From positions 806,001 to 870,000 of the forward strand of contig NZ_JAQMWP010000001.1 of the NCBI RefSeq assembly GCF_030403745.1: a DNA stretch of 64,000 bases, written 5' to 3'. The position numbers were made by a program, and so were the translations under genes. Positions 41,634 through 51,329 of this stretch are shown piece by piece. The stretch's first letter is position 1; each line of letters starts with the position of its first letter. Origin of the DNA: Streptomyces sp. S.PB5. GTDB lineage: Bacteria; Actinomycetota; Actinomycetes; Streptomycetales; Streptomycetaceae. A model generated the notes under the pieces. The model had not been told where the DNA came from. It did not search any database and saw only the letters and a program-made list of their open reading frames with translations.

Positions 41634-42526
41634 GTTGTGCCTCCCTGGGCCCGCTGACGGTCCATCCGGGCCGTCACCCAGTCCGTGAACCGGGTCATCG
41701 GGATGGTCAGCGCGACGAAGACCAGACCCGCGACGATGTACGGCGTGTAGTTGAGGCTGCGGCCCACGATGATGTCGGCGGCCCGTACGGCGTCCACCGC
41801 ACCGCCGATCGACACCAGACCGGTGTCCTTCTGCAGGGACACCAGGTCGTTCAGGAGCGGCGGCACCTGGCGGCGTACCGCCTGGGGCAGCACCACGTGG
41901 CGCAGCGCCTGGCGGTTGGACAGGCCCAGCGAGCGGGCCGCGGCGCGCTGCGAGGGGTGGACGGACTCGATGCCGGCGCGGAACACCTCGGCCACGTACG
42001 CCGAGTACGTCAGGGTCAGCGCCGTGCCGCCGAGCAGTACCGGGTCCACGGTCACGCCCTGGAGCCGCAGCGCCGGGACGCCGAGGACGACGATCATCAA
42101 GTTGATGATGAGCGGAAGGCCCCGGAAGAAGTCCGTGTAGGCGGCCGCCAGCACCCGCAGCGGGAAGAACACCGGGCCGCGCAGGGTCCGCGCGATCGCG
42201 ATGAGCATGCCGAGGACCAGTACGGCCACGCCGCAGATCAGCAGCAGCCGGAGGTTGAGCCACAACCCTTCGAGCACCTTGGGGAACGCCTCGCGCGCGT
42301 ACTCCCCGTTGAAGAAGGTCTCCTTGGTGCGCGGCCAGCCCGGCGCGTTGACGACGACCAGGTACAGGACGACGGCCGTGACGAGGGTCGACAGCGCGGC
42401 GATCGCCGTGGCACGGCGGGAGCGGGCACGCTTGTGGCGCTCCCGCTCCAGCCGGCGCCGCGAAGGCGTGTACGAGTCACCCGAGTCCGGCGTCTGCGCG
42501 CCGGACTCGTCCTTCGTGAGCGTCAC
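41630..42526 (-). CDS. Polar amino-acid ABC transporter permease
   Basis: The 298-residue permease has a cytosolic basic N-terminus (about 45 residues), a first membrane segment (AIAALSTLVTAVVLYLVVV) and then the HisM/GlnP-type domain with FFRGLPLIINLMIVVLG and the EAA-type loop VFRAGIESVHPSQRAAARSLGLS...LPQAVRRQVPPLLNDLVSL. Starting at GTG 42526 gives a 4-base overlap with the binding-protein stop, so all three genes are translationally coupled. It probably functions as a homodimer, since only one permease gene is present. Confidence 0.92.
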   Translation of the reverse strand: MTLTKDESGAQTPDSGDSYTPSRRRLERERHKRARSRRATAIAALSTLVTAVVLYLVVVNAPGWPRTKETFFNGEYAREAFPKVLEGLWLNLRLLLICGVAVLVLGMLIAIARTLRGPVFFPLRVLAAAYTDFFRGLPLIINLMIVVLGVPALRLQGVTVDPVLLGGTALTLTYSAYVAEVFRAGIESVHPSQRAAARSLGLSNRQALRHVVLPQAVRRQVPPLLNDLVSLQKDTGLVSIGGAVDAVRAADIIVGRSLNYTPYIVAGLVFVALTIPMTRFTDWVTARMDRQRAQGGTT

Positions 42527-43410
42527 TTGAGCACCGGGGCGTCGACGGCGTCCGACAGCCACTGCTGCTCGATCTTCGCCAGGGTGCCGTTCTCGCGGAG
42601 GGTGTCGACCGCGCCGGTCACGCAGGAGGTGAGCGCGCTGCCCTTGTCGAGGACGAGGCCGAACTGCTCGGGCGTACCGCCCTTGTTCTCGAACTGGCCG
42701 ACGATCTTCGCGTCGGTCACCTCGGCCGCGGTGATGTAGAAGGCGGTGGGCAGGTCGACGACGATGGCGTCCACCTGGCCGTTCTTCAGGGCGGACTTGG
42801 CCTGGTCGTTCTTGGCGTAGGCGGCGGCCTGCTGCGTCGGCTTCACTACGTCCTCGATGTAGTCGAGGCTGGTCGTGCCGACCTGGGCGCCCAGCTTGAG
42901 GCCCTTCAGGTCCGCGATGCTCGTCGCCTTGGCGGCCTTGGTGTCCTTCAGCGCGATGACGGCCTGGCGGACGTCGTAGTAGCCGGACGAGAAGTCGACG
43001 GCCTTCTTGCGCTCGTCGCTGATCGACACCTGGTTGATGTCGAAGTCGAAGGTCTTCTCACCGGGCGCGAACGCCTTGTTGAAGGGGACGCTCTGCCAGA
43101 CGACCGCGCTCTTGTCGTAGCCGAGCTGCTCGGCCACGGCGTAGGCGACCGCGGACTCGAAGCCCTCGCCGCCTGCGGGCTTGTCGTCCTTGAACCACGG
43201 CTCGTACGCGGGCTCGTCGGTGGCGATCGTCAGCTTGCCGGAGGTCTTGGTGGCCAGCTTGCCCTTGGCGCACGCGGTACCGGACGAAGAACCCGAGGGC
43301 TTGGCCGCCGAGTCCTCCTCCGGCTGCGGGGCACAGCCGACGGCGGTGGCGAGCAGGGTTATGGTCACGGCGGCGACAGCGCGGTGCAGTGCGCGAGGGG
43401 CGAGGTGCAT
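42523..43410 (-). CDS. Amino-acid ABC transporter substrate-binding lipoprotein
   Basis: The 295-residue lipoprotein has a signal peptide ending in the lipobox ATAVGC (Cys about residue 26), a Ser/Pro/Glu spacer, and an SBP_bac_3 domain: KLTIATDEPAYEPWFKDDKP, GFESAVAYAVAEQLGY, FDFDINQVSISDERKKAVDFS, LGAQVGTTSLDYIEDVVKP and DAIVVDLPTAFYI. It delivers a polar amino acid to the permease. ATG 43410 gives a normal-length signal; longer frames are implausible. The promoter lies in the 370-base gap upstream. Confidence 0.92.
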   Translation of the reverse strand: MHLAPRALHRAVAAVTITLLATAVGCAPQPEEDSAAKPSGSSSGTACAKGKLATKTSGKLTIATDEPAYEPWFKDDKPAGGEGFESAVAYAVAEQLGYDKSAVVWQSVPFNKAFAPGEKTFDFDINQVSISDERKKAVDFSSGYYDVRQAVIALKDTKAAKATSIADLKGLKLGAQVGTTSLDYIEDVVKPTQQAAAYAKNDQAKSALKNGQVDAIVVDLPTAFYITAAEVTDAKIVGQFENKGGTPEQFGLVLDKGSALTSCVTGAVDTLRENGTLAKIEQQWLSDAVDAPVLK

Positions 43411-43780
43411 GGCGGGAGATTGACAGCAGCTCGCCCCGTTTGTCGAGGTCACGTCGGCTTTTGTCCGCATACTGGGAACGGGTGTTGCGTTTTTGTGAAC
43501 GTTCCCTGTGCACATCGCCGGGGCCGCCGGTCGAGGGCGGGGATCGGAAGACCGGCGGCCCGTACCGCGCAGGAGCCGTCTTCCTGTGCGGGGCTACCAC
43601 CAGTTGACCGCGCAACCATGTACGCGGGGAGCGTGCGCATGGCTCCGGCGCGTGCGAACGGTTCACACGGGGCGCGTGCGAAGGAGTGCGCGCCGGGGGC
43701 GTGAAGATACGGCGCGTGAAGGGGTGTTGTGCGCCCCGGCGGCTCGCCACCAGTGCTTCACGCCCCGTCGTTCACGTCGT
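43411..43780. other. Upstream region of the amino-acid transport operon
   Basis: This 370-base gap, between two minus-strand genes, must hold the operon promoter but shows no unambiguous one. It contains repeated GGCGCGTGCGAA (43647-43658 and 43671-43682) and a shorter GGCGCGTGAA (43711-43720), which could be sites for a regulator. No credible gene. Confidence 0.45.
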
Positions 43781-44437
43781 TCACCACCCGCGCGCGTGCC
43801 ACTCCGGGAGCTGCGGGCGCTCCGAGTCGAGGGTCGTGTCGTTGCCGTGGCCCGGGTAGACCCAGGTCTCGTCGGGGAGGACGTCGAAGATCTTCGTCTC
43901 CACGTCGTGGATGAGGCTCGCGAACGCCTCGGGGTCCTTGCGGGTGTTGCCCACGCCGCCGGGGAACAGGCAGTCACCGGTGAACACATGGGGGTGGCCG
44001 TGCGGGTCGTCGTAGACGAGCGCGATCGAACCCGGCGTGTGCCCGACCAGATGGCGCGCGGTCAGCTCCACGTGCCCCACCCGGATGGTGTCGCCGTCGT
44101 CGACGAGGACGTCGGTCGGCACGGGGATGCCGTCCGCGTCCTCCCGGCCCGCGTACGTACGGGCGCCGGTGGCCTCGACGACCCGGGCGAGGGCCTGCCA
44201 GTGGTCGCCGTGCTGATGCGTGGTGACGACGGACGCGATGCCGTCGTCGCCGATCATGCCGATCAGCGTCTCCGCGTCGTTGGCCGCGTCGATCAGCAGC
44301 TGCTCGTCCGTGGCCCGGCAGCGCAGCAGATAGGCGTTGTTGTCCATCGGGCCGACCGCGATCTTGGTGATCATCAGGTCCTTGAGCTCATGCACGTCCG
44401 CCGGGCCACCGACGGTCACCTGTCCGCTGTACGTCAT
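43781..44437 (-). CDS. MBL-fold metallo-hydrolase (glyoxalase II-like)
   Basis: The 218-residue protein has the metallo-beta-lactamase motif VVTTHQHGDHWQALARV, LVGHTPGSIALVYDD, FTGDCLFPGGVGNT and a final YPGHGNDTT, supplying the His and Asp ligands of a two-metal site. Architecture resembles glyoxalase II-like thiolester hydrolases; in actinomycetes the thiol could be mycothiol, which is inference. It is next to an MDMPI-family gene, itself mycothiol-linked in some relatives, but the two are separated by a repeat-rich gap. Confidence 0.87.
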   Translation of the reverse strand: MTYSGQVTVGGPADVHELKDLMITKIAVGPMDNNAYLLRCRATDEQLLIDAANDAETLIGMIGDDGIASVVTTHQHGDHWQALARVVEATGARTYAGREDADGIPVPTDVLVDDGDTIRVGHVELTARHLVGHTPGSIALVYDDPHGHPHVFTGDCLFPGGVGNTRKDPEAFASLIHDVETKIFDVLPDETWVYPGHGNDTTLDSERPQLPEWHARGW

Positions 44438-45064
44438 GGCGGCAGCCTATAGCGGGGCGGACCGGAGGGGGCTGCCGCGGGGGCGGGCGGTGGCGACGGC
44501 GGGGGCTGAGGCGGGCGCTCCTGAGGTGCCGGGCCGTGGCGGCGGGGCGGGGGAGGCCTGCCGGGGTCCCGGGCGGTGGTGTCGGCGGGGTCGGGCTGCC
44601 TAGGTGCCGGGCTGTGGTGACGGGGCGGGGCTCCTGAGGTGCCGGGCCGTGGCGTTGGGACGGGGAGGGCTGCCGCGGTCCCGGGCGGTGGCGTCGGGAC
44701 GGGGCAGGGCTGCCGGGACGTCCGACCTGACGGTCACCACATCCACGGGCGGCCGTCCGGCTCGACGGCTACCTGGCCCGACAGCCGACTGGTCCGACGG
44801 CAACCCGGTCCGGCGGCCCCCGGCCCGACCATCACCTGGCTCTGCGATCCCCGGTCCGACAGTCGCCCGGCCAGGTGGCCACCCGGTCGCGCCGCCTGGA
44901 CCGACGGTCCCATGCCCAACGGCCACCTGGCTCGGCAGCCGCCCGGCCAGGCAACCCCTCAGCCCGACAGCCACCCAGCTCCACGTCGCCCCACCCCCGC
45001 AGCCCCCTACCGCGCCCCCGCCGTGACCACCCCCGCAGCCGTTCGCCGCCCCCGGCGCCCGTCC
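44438..45064. other. Gene-free region of two degenerate repeat tracts
   Basis: This 627-base gap has no credible gene despite open frames. From about 44500 to 44720 a G-rich tract repeats a unit containing GGTGCCGGGCCGTGGCG and GGGGCGGGGCTCCTGA. From about 44755 to 44990 a C-rich tract repeats units like CCGACAGCCACCTGGCTC and GGCAGCCGCCCGGCCAGG. Units are degenerate and about 30-38 bases long. They lie between two minus-strand genes; a transcript of the upstream gene would cross them. Confidence 0.65.
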
Positions 45065-45751
45065 CTACAGAGGCGGCAGCTCCGGCAGCTGTCCCCCCTC
45101 CACCCGTAGCCCCGCCCCGTCCCGGCGTCCCGTGAGCCAGCCGAGCAGGTCGGCGGGGGAGCCGGTCAGTGTGACCACGATCGGCTCTGCCACCCGGCCC
45201 GTGGTCCACGTGCGGGTGTCGTCCGTGAGCCGGGTCGGTGGTACGTCGGGGTGGCCGGTGAAGCGGCCGGCGAGGAACTCGATCTCCCGTTCCGTGAATT
45301 CCTCGGGGAGGTCCTCCAGCTCGTACCCGATCCCGAGGTCCACGTGATGCAGCTCCACCTCCGTCCAGCGCCGGAACGGCACCGTGGAAGCCGAGTCGGT
45401 GACCCCGTTGCGCAGCTGCACGATCCGCGACCAGTCGGCCGGGACGGCCCCCGTCGCCTGGAGGCGGGCGGCGCTGTCGCGGACGTCCGCGAGGTGGATG
45501 TCGAGAGGACGCGGGGCGTCCCGGGCGATGTCGGCGTCCCGGGCCTCCCCGGAGACGTACATGGGCCGGCCCTCCAGGACGTTCATGAGGGCGTCCGCGT
45601 TGCGGGCGAGATGGGCGAGGACGTGACCGCGGGTCCACCCGGGGAGCCGTGACGGCTCGGCCACCGACGCGTTGTCCAGTTTGGCGGCTGCGGTGAGCAG
45701 CCGCTCCGTCGCGTCACGTACAGACGCCAGGTCATGCGCGTGATCAATCAT
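45065..45751 (-). CDS. Maleylpyruvate isomerase-family (MDMPI, DinB-like) protein
   Basis: The 228-residue protein has the N-terminal four-helix MDMPI domain (LTAAAKLDNASVAEPSRLPGWTRGHVLAHLARNADAL, with the family PGWTRGHVLAH) and the C-terminal part with TEVELHHVDLGIGY. These give the His-Glu-His-type metal site of mycothiol-dependent maleylpyruvate isomerases and DinB-like transferases. The exact substrate is unknown. The start ATG 45751 follows a gap that is shared with uvrA on the other strand. Confidence 0.85.
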   Translation of the reverse strand: MIDHAHDLASVRDATERLLTAAAKLDNASVAEPSRLPGWTRGHVLAHLARNADALMNVLEGRPMYVSGEARDADIARDAPRPLDIHLADVRDSAARLQATGAVPADWSRIVQLRNGVTDSASTVPFRRWTEVELHHVDLGIGYELEDLPEEFTEREIEFLAGRFTGHPDVPPTRLTDDTRTWTTGRVAEPIVVTLTGSPADLLGWLTGRRDGAGLRVEGGQLPELPPL

Positions 45752-45896
45752 GCTGCTGACATTAGCCCCGCCACACCTTTGGGTGAAGGTGGTGAAGCAG
45801 TGCCGTAAATCGAATGTGCGTGCTATATGGTCGGGAGCGGCGTCGGGCATGCTGGATGGCTCGGGATTGTTGTCCCATTCGGGAATCCGACCGGCG

Positions 45897-45919
45897 TTGT
45901 CAGTGGCTCCCCCTAGTGT
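45897..45919 (+). promoter_or_regulatory. RecA-independent (PafBC-type) damage promoter of uvrA
   Basis: TTGTCAGTG (45897-45905), eight bases, TAGTGT (45914-45919) match the consensus at every specified position. Transcription should start near 45926, giving a leader of about 50 bases before GTG 45976, unlike the leaderless uvrB and uvrC arrangement. Confidence 0.88.
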
Positions 45920-45975
45920 GAGAAAGCACGGGGGCCTCGCCCCTGTCACTTCTCTCAAGAAAGGTGCGGACCGGC

Positions 45976-48900
45976 GTGGCCGACCGTCTCATCGTCCGTG
46001 GCGCGCGCGAGCACAACCTGAAGAACGTCTCGCTCGACCTGCCGCGTGACTCGCTCATCGTCTTCACGGGCCTGTCCGGGTCGGGCAAGTCCTCCCTGGC
46101 CTTCGACACCATCTTCGCCGAGGGCCAGCGCCGCTATGTGGAGTCACTCTCCTCGTACGCCCGTCAGTTCCTCGGTCAGATGGACAAGCCGGACGTCGAC
46201 TTCATCGAGGGCCTCTCCCCGGCGGTCTCGATCGACCAGAAGTCGACCTCCCGCAACCCGCGCTCGACGGTCGGCACCATCACCGAGGTCTACGACTACC
46301 TGCGCCTGCTCTTCGCACGCATCGGCAAGCCGCACTGCCCCGAGTGCGGGCGCCCGATCACGCGCCAGTCGCCGCAGGCCATCGTCGACAAGGTCCTGGA
46401 GCTGCCGGAGGGGAGCCGCTTCCAGGTCCTGTCGCCGCTGGTGCGCGAGCGCAAGGGCGAGTTCGTCGACCTCTTCGCGGACCTCCAGACCAAGGGCTAC
46501 TCCCGCGCGCGGGTCGACGGCGAGACGATCCAGCTCTCCGAGCCGCCCACGCTGAAGAAGCAGGAGAAGCACACCATCGAGGTGGTCGTCGACCGGCTCA
46601 CGGTGAAGGACACCGCCAAGCGCCGCCTCACCGACTCCGTCGAGACCGCCCTCGGGCTGTCCGGCGGCATGGTCGTGCTCGACTTCGTCGACCTGCCCGC
46701 CGACGACCCCGAGCGCGAGCGCATGTACTCGGAGCACCTGTACTGCGCCTACGACGACCTGTCCTTCGAGGAGCTGGAGCCCCGCTCCTTCTCCTTCAAC
46801 TCGCCCTTCGGCGCCTGCCCCGAGTGCACCGGCATCGGCACCCGCATGGAGGTCGACCCGGAGCTGATCGTCCCGGACGAGGACAAGTCCCTCGACGAGG
46901 GCGCCATCCACCCCTGGTCGCACGGCCACACCAAGGACTACTTCGGCCGTCTGATCGGAGCCCTCGCGGACGCGCTGGGCTTCCGGACCGACATCCCCTT
47001 CGCCGGGCTGCCGCAGCGCGCCAAGAAGGCCCTGCTCCACGGCCACAAGACGCAGATCGAGGTCCGCTACCGGAACAGGTACGGCCGCGAGCGCGTCTAC
47101 ACCACGCCCTTCGAAGGCGCCGTCCCCTTCGTCAAGCGCCGGCACAGCGAGTCCGAGAGCGACGCCAGCCGGGAGCGCTTCGAGGGCTACATGCGCGAGG
47201 TGCCCTGCCCGACCTGTCAGGGCACGCGCCTGAAGCCGATCGTCCTCGCGGTCACGGTGATGGGGAAGTCGATCGCCGAGGTCTCCGGGATGTCCATCAG
47301 CGACTGCGCGGACTTCCTGGGCGAGCTCAAGCTCAACGCCCGCGACAAGAAGATCGCCGAGCGGGTGCTGAAGGAGGTCAACGAGCGGCTGAAGTTCCTG
47401 GTCGACGTCGGTCTGGACTACCTCTCCCTCAACCGCGCGGCCGGCACCCTCTCCGGCGGCGAGGCCCAGCGCATCCGCCTTGCCACCCAGATCGGCTCCG
47501 GCCTCGTCGGCGTGCTCTACGTCCTGGACGAGCCGTCCATCGGTCTGCACCAGCGCGACAACCACCGGCTGATCGAGACCCTGGTCCGGCTGCGCGACAT
47601 GGGCAACACGCTCATCGTCGTCGAGCACGACGAGGACACCATCAAGGTCGCCGACTGGGTCGTCGACATCGGCCCCGGCGCGGGCGAGCACGGCGGCAAG
47701 GTCGTGCACAGCGGCTCCCTGAAGGAGCTGCTCACCAACGCCGAGTCGCAGACCGGGCAGTACCTGTCCGGCAAGAAGGCCATCCCGCTGCCCGACATCC
47801 GCCGCCCGCAGGACCCGTCCCGCAGGCTCACGGTGCACGGCGCCCGGGAGAACAATCTCCAGGACATCGACGTCTCGTTCCCGCTCGGTGTGTTCACCGC
47901 GGTCACCGGTGTCTCGGGCTCCGGCAAGTCGACGCTGGTCAACGACATCCTGTACACGCACCTGGCCCGCGAGCTGAACGGCGCCCGGAGCGTTCCGGGA
48001 CGGCACACGCGCGTGGACGGCGACGACCTGGTCGACAAGGTCGTCCATGTCGACCAGTCGCCCATCGGCCGCACCCCGCGGTCCAACCCGGCGACGTACA
48101 CCGGCGTCTTCGACCACGTCCGCAAGCTGTTCGCCGAGACCACCGAGGCGAAGGTCCGCGGCTACCTGCCCGGGCGCTTCTCCTTCAACGTCAAGGGCGG
48201 CCGCTGTGAGAACTGCGCGGGCGACGGCACGATCAAGATCGAGATGAACTTCCTCCCGGACGTCTACGTCCCGTGCGAGGTCTGCCACGGCGCCCGGTAC
48301 AACCGGGAGACCCTGGAGGTCCACTACAAGGGCAAGTCCATCGCCGAGGTCCTGAACATGCCGATCGAGGAAGCGATGAACTTCTTCGAGGCCGTGCCGG
48401 CGATCAACCGCCATCTGAAGACGCTCAACGACGTGGGTCTCGGCTATGTCCGCCTCGGCCAGTCCGCGACGACCCTCTCCGGTGGTGAGGCCCAGCGTGT
48501 GAAGCTCGCCAGCGAGCTCCAGAAGCGGTCCACGGGGCGGACGGTCTACGTCCTCGACGAGCCGACCACCGGTCTGCACTTCGAGGACATCAGCAAGCTG
48601 CTGAAGGTCCTCGCGGGCCTGGTCGACAAGGGCAACACGGTCATCGTCATCGAGCACAACCTCGATGTGATCAAGACCGCCGACTGGATCGTCGACATGG
48701 GCCCCGAGGGCGGCGCCGGTGGCGGACTCGTGGTCGCCGAGGGCACGCCCGAGGAGGTCGCCGCGGTCCCCGCCAGTCACACCGGCAAGTTCCTGCGGGA
48801 GATCCTCGGCGCCGACCGGATCAGCGATGCCTCCTCGGTGAAGGCCCCGCGCAAGACCGCGGCCAAGAAGACCGTCGCCGCCAAGTCGACGGCGAAGAAG

Positions 48901-49020
48901 ACGGCCACCGCCAGGACGACCGCGACCAAGGCCGCCGAGAGCACGCCGGCCAAGAAGGTGGCCGGAGCCACGAAGAAGGCGGCACCCGCGAAGAAGGCGA
49001 CGCGGGCCCGCAAGGCCTGA
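45976..49020 (+). CDS. uvrA: UvrABC excision nuclease subunit A
   Basis: UvrA is the damage-recognition ATPase of nucleotide excision repair. The 1014-residue protein has two ABC ATPase modules. Module one shows [17 protein letters not shown], Cys pairs CPECGRPI and CPECTGIG, and [14 protein letters not shown]; module two shows [15 protein letters not shown], the zinc finger [16 protein letters not shown], and [15 protein letters not shown]. The start is taken at GTG 45976, giving the family-typical [20 protein letters not shown] 45964 is possible. The last ~60 residues are an Ala/Lys/Thr-rich histone-H1-like tail not needed for the core fold. It has its own damage promoter and a strong terminator. 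Confidence 0.97.
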   Translation: MADRLIVRGAREHNLKNVSLDLPRDSLIVFTGLSGSGKSSLAFDTIFAEGQRRYVESLSSYARQFLGQMDKPDVDFIEGLSPAVSIDQKSTSRNPRSTVGTITEVYDYLRLLFARIGKPHCPECGRPITRQSPQAIVDKVLELPEGSRFQVLSPLVRERKGEFVDLFADLQTKGYSRARVDGETIQLSEPPTLKKQEKHTIEVVVDRLTVKDTAKRRLTDSVETALGLSGGMVVLDFVDLPADDPERERMYSEHLYCAYDDLSFEELEPRSFSFNSPFGACPECTGIGTRMEVDPELIVPDEDKSLDEGAIHPWSHGHTKDYFGRLIGALADALGFRTDIPFAGLPQRAKKALLHGHKTQIEVRYRNRYGRERVYTTPFEGAVPFVKRRHSESESDASRERFEGYMREVPCPTCQGTRLKPIVLAVTVMGKSIAEVSGMSISDCADFLGELKLNARDKKIAERVLKEVNERLKFLVDVGLDYLSLNRAAGTLSGGEAQRIRLATQIGSGLVGVLYVLDEPSIGLHQRDNHRLIETLVRLRDMGNTLIVVEHDEDTIKVADWVVDIGPGAGEHGGKVVHSGSLKELLTNAESQTGQYLSGKKAIPLPDIRRPQDPSRRLTVHGARENNLQDIDVSFPLGVFTAVTGVSGSGKSTLVNDILYTHLARELNGARSVPGRHTRVDGDDLVDKVVHVDQSPIGRTPRSNPATYTGVFDHVRKLFAETTEAKVRGYLPGRFSFNVKGGRCENCAGDGTIKIEMNFLPDVYVPCEVCHGARYNRETLEVHYKGKSIAEVLNMPIEEAMNFFEAVPAINRHLKTLNDVGLGYVRLGQSATTLSGGEAQRVKLASELQKRSTGRTVYVLDEPTTGLHFEDISKLLKVLAGLVDKGNTVIVIEHNLDVIKTADWIVDMGPEGGAGGGLVVAEGTPEEVAAVPASHTGKFLREILGADRISDASSVKAPRKTAAKKTVAAKSTAKKTATARTTATKAAESTPAKKVAGATKKAAPAKKATRARKA

Positions 49021-49060
49021 CGGGCACGGCCCGCCACGAGGGCACTGTCCGACGGACGGC

Positions 49061-49103
49061 CGGGGCCGCCACGTACCGATCGACTCGGTGCGTGGCGGCC
49101 CCG
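49061..49103 (+). terminator. Strong hairpin terminator after uvrA
   Basis: CGGGGCCGCCACGTACCGA pairs with TCGGTGCGTGGCGGCCCCG around a 5-base loop, an almost uninterrupted 19-bp stem with one wobble, located 40 bases after the stop. Confidence 0.85.
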
Positions 49104-49185
49104 TTCCTGTGAGAGCGGCCTGCAGATGAGACGGCCTGCGCATCAACTCGCGGTACCGGGCCGCTCGCGCGCGACCACGCGGCGG

Positions 49186-50091
49186 TCAGTCCAGCTCGGA
49201 GGCGTACGGCGGCTCCGCCCCCGCCCGTGAGCAGGTGATCGCCGCCGCGCGGGCCGCGAACCGCAGCAGCTGGGTCCAGCCGTCGCGGCCCAGCCCGTCG
49301 AGCGCCTCGGCGGACAGGGCGTCCCGGACGGACAGGCCGTGCAGCAGGGCCGCGTTCACCGTGTCGCCCGCCCCGATCGTGTCGACGACGTCGACCTTCT
49401 CGCCCGGTACGGCGTGCACCGAGCCGTCCCGGGTGAACGCGGTCAGACCGTCCCCGCCCTGGGTGATGACGACGGCCGAGGGGCCCGCGGCCAGCCATTC
49501 ACGGGGAGTGCCGCCCAGCCACAGCGCGTCCTCCTCGGACAGCTTGAGCAGGGACACCGAGGGCAGCCAGCTCTTGAACCGGGCCCGGTAGGCGTCCGGA
49601 TCGGGGATCAGCCCGGCCCGGATGTTCGGGTCGAGCGCGGTGAACACGCCCTGCGCGGCCGCGGTCCGCATCAGCTCCTCGTACACGCTCGCCCCCGGCT
49701 CCAGGACCAGCGAGCAGGTGCCGAACGACACCGCGCGCGTGCCGGCGGGGAGGGAGCCGGGGGCCGCGAACAGACGGTCCGCGGTGCCCTCGACGTAGAA
49801 CGAGTAGGCGGCCGAGCCCCGCGCGTCGATCGTGGCGACCGCCAGCGTGGTCGGCTCCGGTCCGCGCTGCACCGCCGACACATCCACCGACGCCCGACGC
49901 AACCCGTCGAGCAGCGCCTCGCCGAAGGCGTCCGACGACGTACGGGAGCAGAAGGCGGTGGGGGAGCCGAGGCGGCCGAGGGCGACGGCCGTGTTGTACG
50001 GGCCGCCGCCGAGCGCGGGCGTCAGCCCCGCCAGGGCTCCCGTGCCCTGCGGCACCAGGTCGATGAGGGCCTCACCGGCGACGACGATCAC
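49186..50091 (-). CDS. PfkB-family sugar kinase (fructokinase-like)
   Basis: The 301-residue kinase has the PfkB start IVVAGEALIDLVPQGTG, GGGPYNTAVALGRLG, ALDPNIRAGLI, LKLSEEDALWLGG and the catalytic DTIGAGDTVNAALL with Asp base. It resembles fructokinases and related ketohexose kinases. The GTG 50091 start overlaps the LacI stop by four bases, so regulator and kinase are coupled. No sugar transporter is adjacent, so the substrate must be imported by another system. Confidence 0.88.
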   Translation of the reverse strand: MIVVAGEALIDLVPQGTGALAGLTPALGGGPYNTAVALGRLGSPTAFCSRTSSDAFGEALLDGLRRASVDVSAVQRGPEPTTLAVATIDARGSAAYSFYVEGTADRLFAAPGSLPAGTRAVSFGTCSLVLEPGASVYEELMRTAAAQGVFTALDPNIRAGLIPDPDAYRARFKSWLPSVSLLKLSEEDALWLGGTPREWLAAGPSAVVITQGGDGLTAFTRDGSVHAVPGEKVDVVDTIGAGDTVNAALLHGLSVRDALSAEALDGLGRDGWTQLLRFAARAAAITCSRAGAEPPYASELD

Positions 50092-51200
50092 GAGCGGGTT
50101 CCTTTCTCGGGCTTGCGAGGCCGTTCCACGACGGCGGGGGAGACGGGCGTATGCAACCGGCCGTCCGGCAGCGGGAGTTCGGGCGCCGCGGCCTTCTCGG
50201 GGCAGCCGCACGACGTGCGATGCACGAAGGCGCACGGCAGACGGACCGTCCGGGCGGCGCGGTCCGGCTCGGCCAGGCGTTCCAGCAGCACCGCGACCGC
50301 TCGCGCCCCGATCTCCTTGCTGGGCTGGGCGATCGCGGTGAGCCGGGGGGAGAAGAGGTCGGCCCAGGCGAAGTCGTCGAAGCAGCACAGCGCGATGTCG
50401 TCGGGCACGGCCAGCCCGCGGTCCCGCAGGGCGCGCAGTGTGCCGAGGGTCATCGCGTTGTTGGCGGTGACGAGGGCCGTCGGCGGCTCGTCGAGGCACA
50501 GCAGGGCGGCGGTCGCCCGCTCGGCACCGGCCGACGCGGAGTCGCCATGGACGACCAGCTTCTCGTCGTACGGCAGTCCCGCGGCCGTCAGGCCGGCGCG
50601 GTACCCGGCGATCCGCTCGCTGCTGGTGCTGAGCCCGGGCAGCCCCGCGACCAGGCCGATCCGCCGGTGGCCGAGCCCGGCGAGGTGGGTGACCAGCTCG
50701 CCGGTCGGTGCGGTGTTCTCGGCGCAGACCTGGTCGAAGCGCGGCGGCGGGTCGTCGACGACGCGGTCGAGCAGCACGGTCGGTACCTCGTGCCGGGTGA
50801 GATAGGCGAGGAGGTCGCCCGGTGTCGCGGACGGCGCGACGATCATGCCGTCCACGCGTCGCTCGTGCAGGAGCTGGACGACCTTGCGCTCATGGACGGG
50901 GTCGTCGTGCGGGTCGGCTATGAGCAGGCTGTAGCCGTGTTCCAGAGACGCTGCCTCGACTCCCTGGAGGATCTCCGTGAAGTACGGATTGCTGATCGCC
51001 GACACCGCGAGCCCGATGGAACGGGTGCGGGAGGTCACCAGCGAGCGGGCCAGGGTATTGGGCGTGTAGCCGAGCTCGTCCATGGCGTCCAGGACGGCCT
51101 GGCGGGTGTGCGGCAGGACCGGCCGGGTGTCGTTGAGTACATGGGAGACGGTCGCCACGGAGACGCCCGCGCTGCGTGCGACATCGGCCATCGTCGGCAT
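50088..51200 (-). CDS. LacI-family transcriptional regulator
   Basis: The 370-residue repressor has the LacI DNA-binding head TMADVARSAGVSVATVSHVLNDTRPV with hinge helix region LGYTPNTLARSL, then a periplasmic-binding-like sensor domain (IGLAVSAISNPYFTEILQGVE, RVDGMIVAPSA, DIALCCFDDFAWADLF). It ends with a Pro-rich tail. Start ATG 51200 is typical; ATG 51227 is the alternative. It probably binds the 26-bp palindrome at 51264-51289 in front of itself, autoregulating the regulator-kinase operon in response to a sugar. Confidence 0.9.
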   Translation of the reverse strand: MPTMADVARSAGVSVATVSHVLNDTRPVLPHTRQAVLDAMDELGYTPNTLARSLVTSRTRSIGLAVSAISNPYFTEILQGVEAASLEHGYSLLIADPHDDPVHERKVVQLLHERRVDGMIVAPSATPGDLLAYLTRHEVPTVLLDRVVDDPPPRFDQVCAENTAPTGELVTHLAGLGHRRIGLVAGLPGLSTSSERIAGYRAGLTAAGLPYDEKLVVHGDSASAGAERATAALLCLDEPPTALVTANNAMTLGTLRALRDRGLAVPDDIALCCFDDFAWADLFSPRLTAIAQPSKEIGARAVAVLLERLAEPDRAARTVRLPCAFVHRTSCGCPEKAAAPELPLPDGRLHTPVSPAVVERPRKPEKGTRS

Positions 51201-51263
51201 GACGTCCCGTCCCCTCGTCCTGGGCACCCCTCAGACCGGGAACGTATCCCATCCGCCGATCCG

Positions 51264-51289
51264 CGTAAACGCTTGCGCAAGCGTTTACG
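51264..51289. promoter_or_regulatory. LacI-type operator, 26-bp perfect palindrome
   Basis: The half CGTAAACGCTTGC is followed by its exact complement, and the centre CGCTTGCGCAAGCG has the CpG-centred, AAACG/CGTTT-flanked form of LacI/GalR operators. It lies 64 bases upstream of the lacI-type start, suiting autoregulation. Confidence 0.85.
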
Positions 51290-51329
51290 TCAGCTGGAAC
51301 CGGTCAAACCCGTGCCTCCGCCCGGGCAC

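Noticed and set aside
44600..45026. Proteins encoded in the repeat-rich gap
   Set aside because: Open frames on both strands consist only of repeat-derived Gly/Pro/Arg sequence and lack ribosome sites.
46144..49146. 1000-codon minus-strand frame opposite uvrA
   Set aside because: The sense strand encodes complete UvrA motifs; long antisense frames are expected at this GC content.
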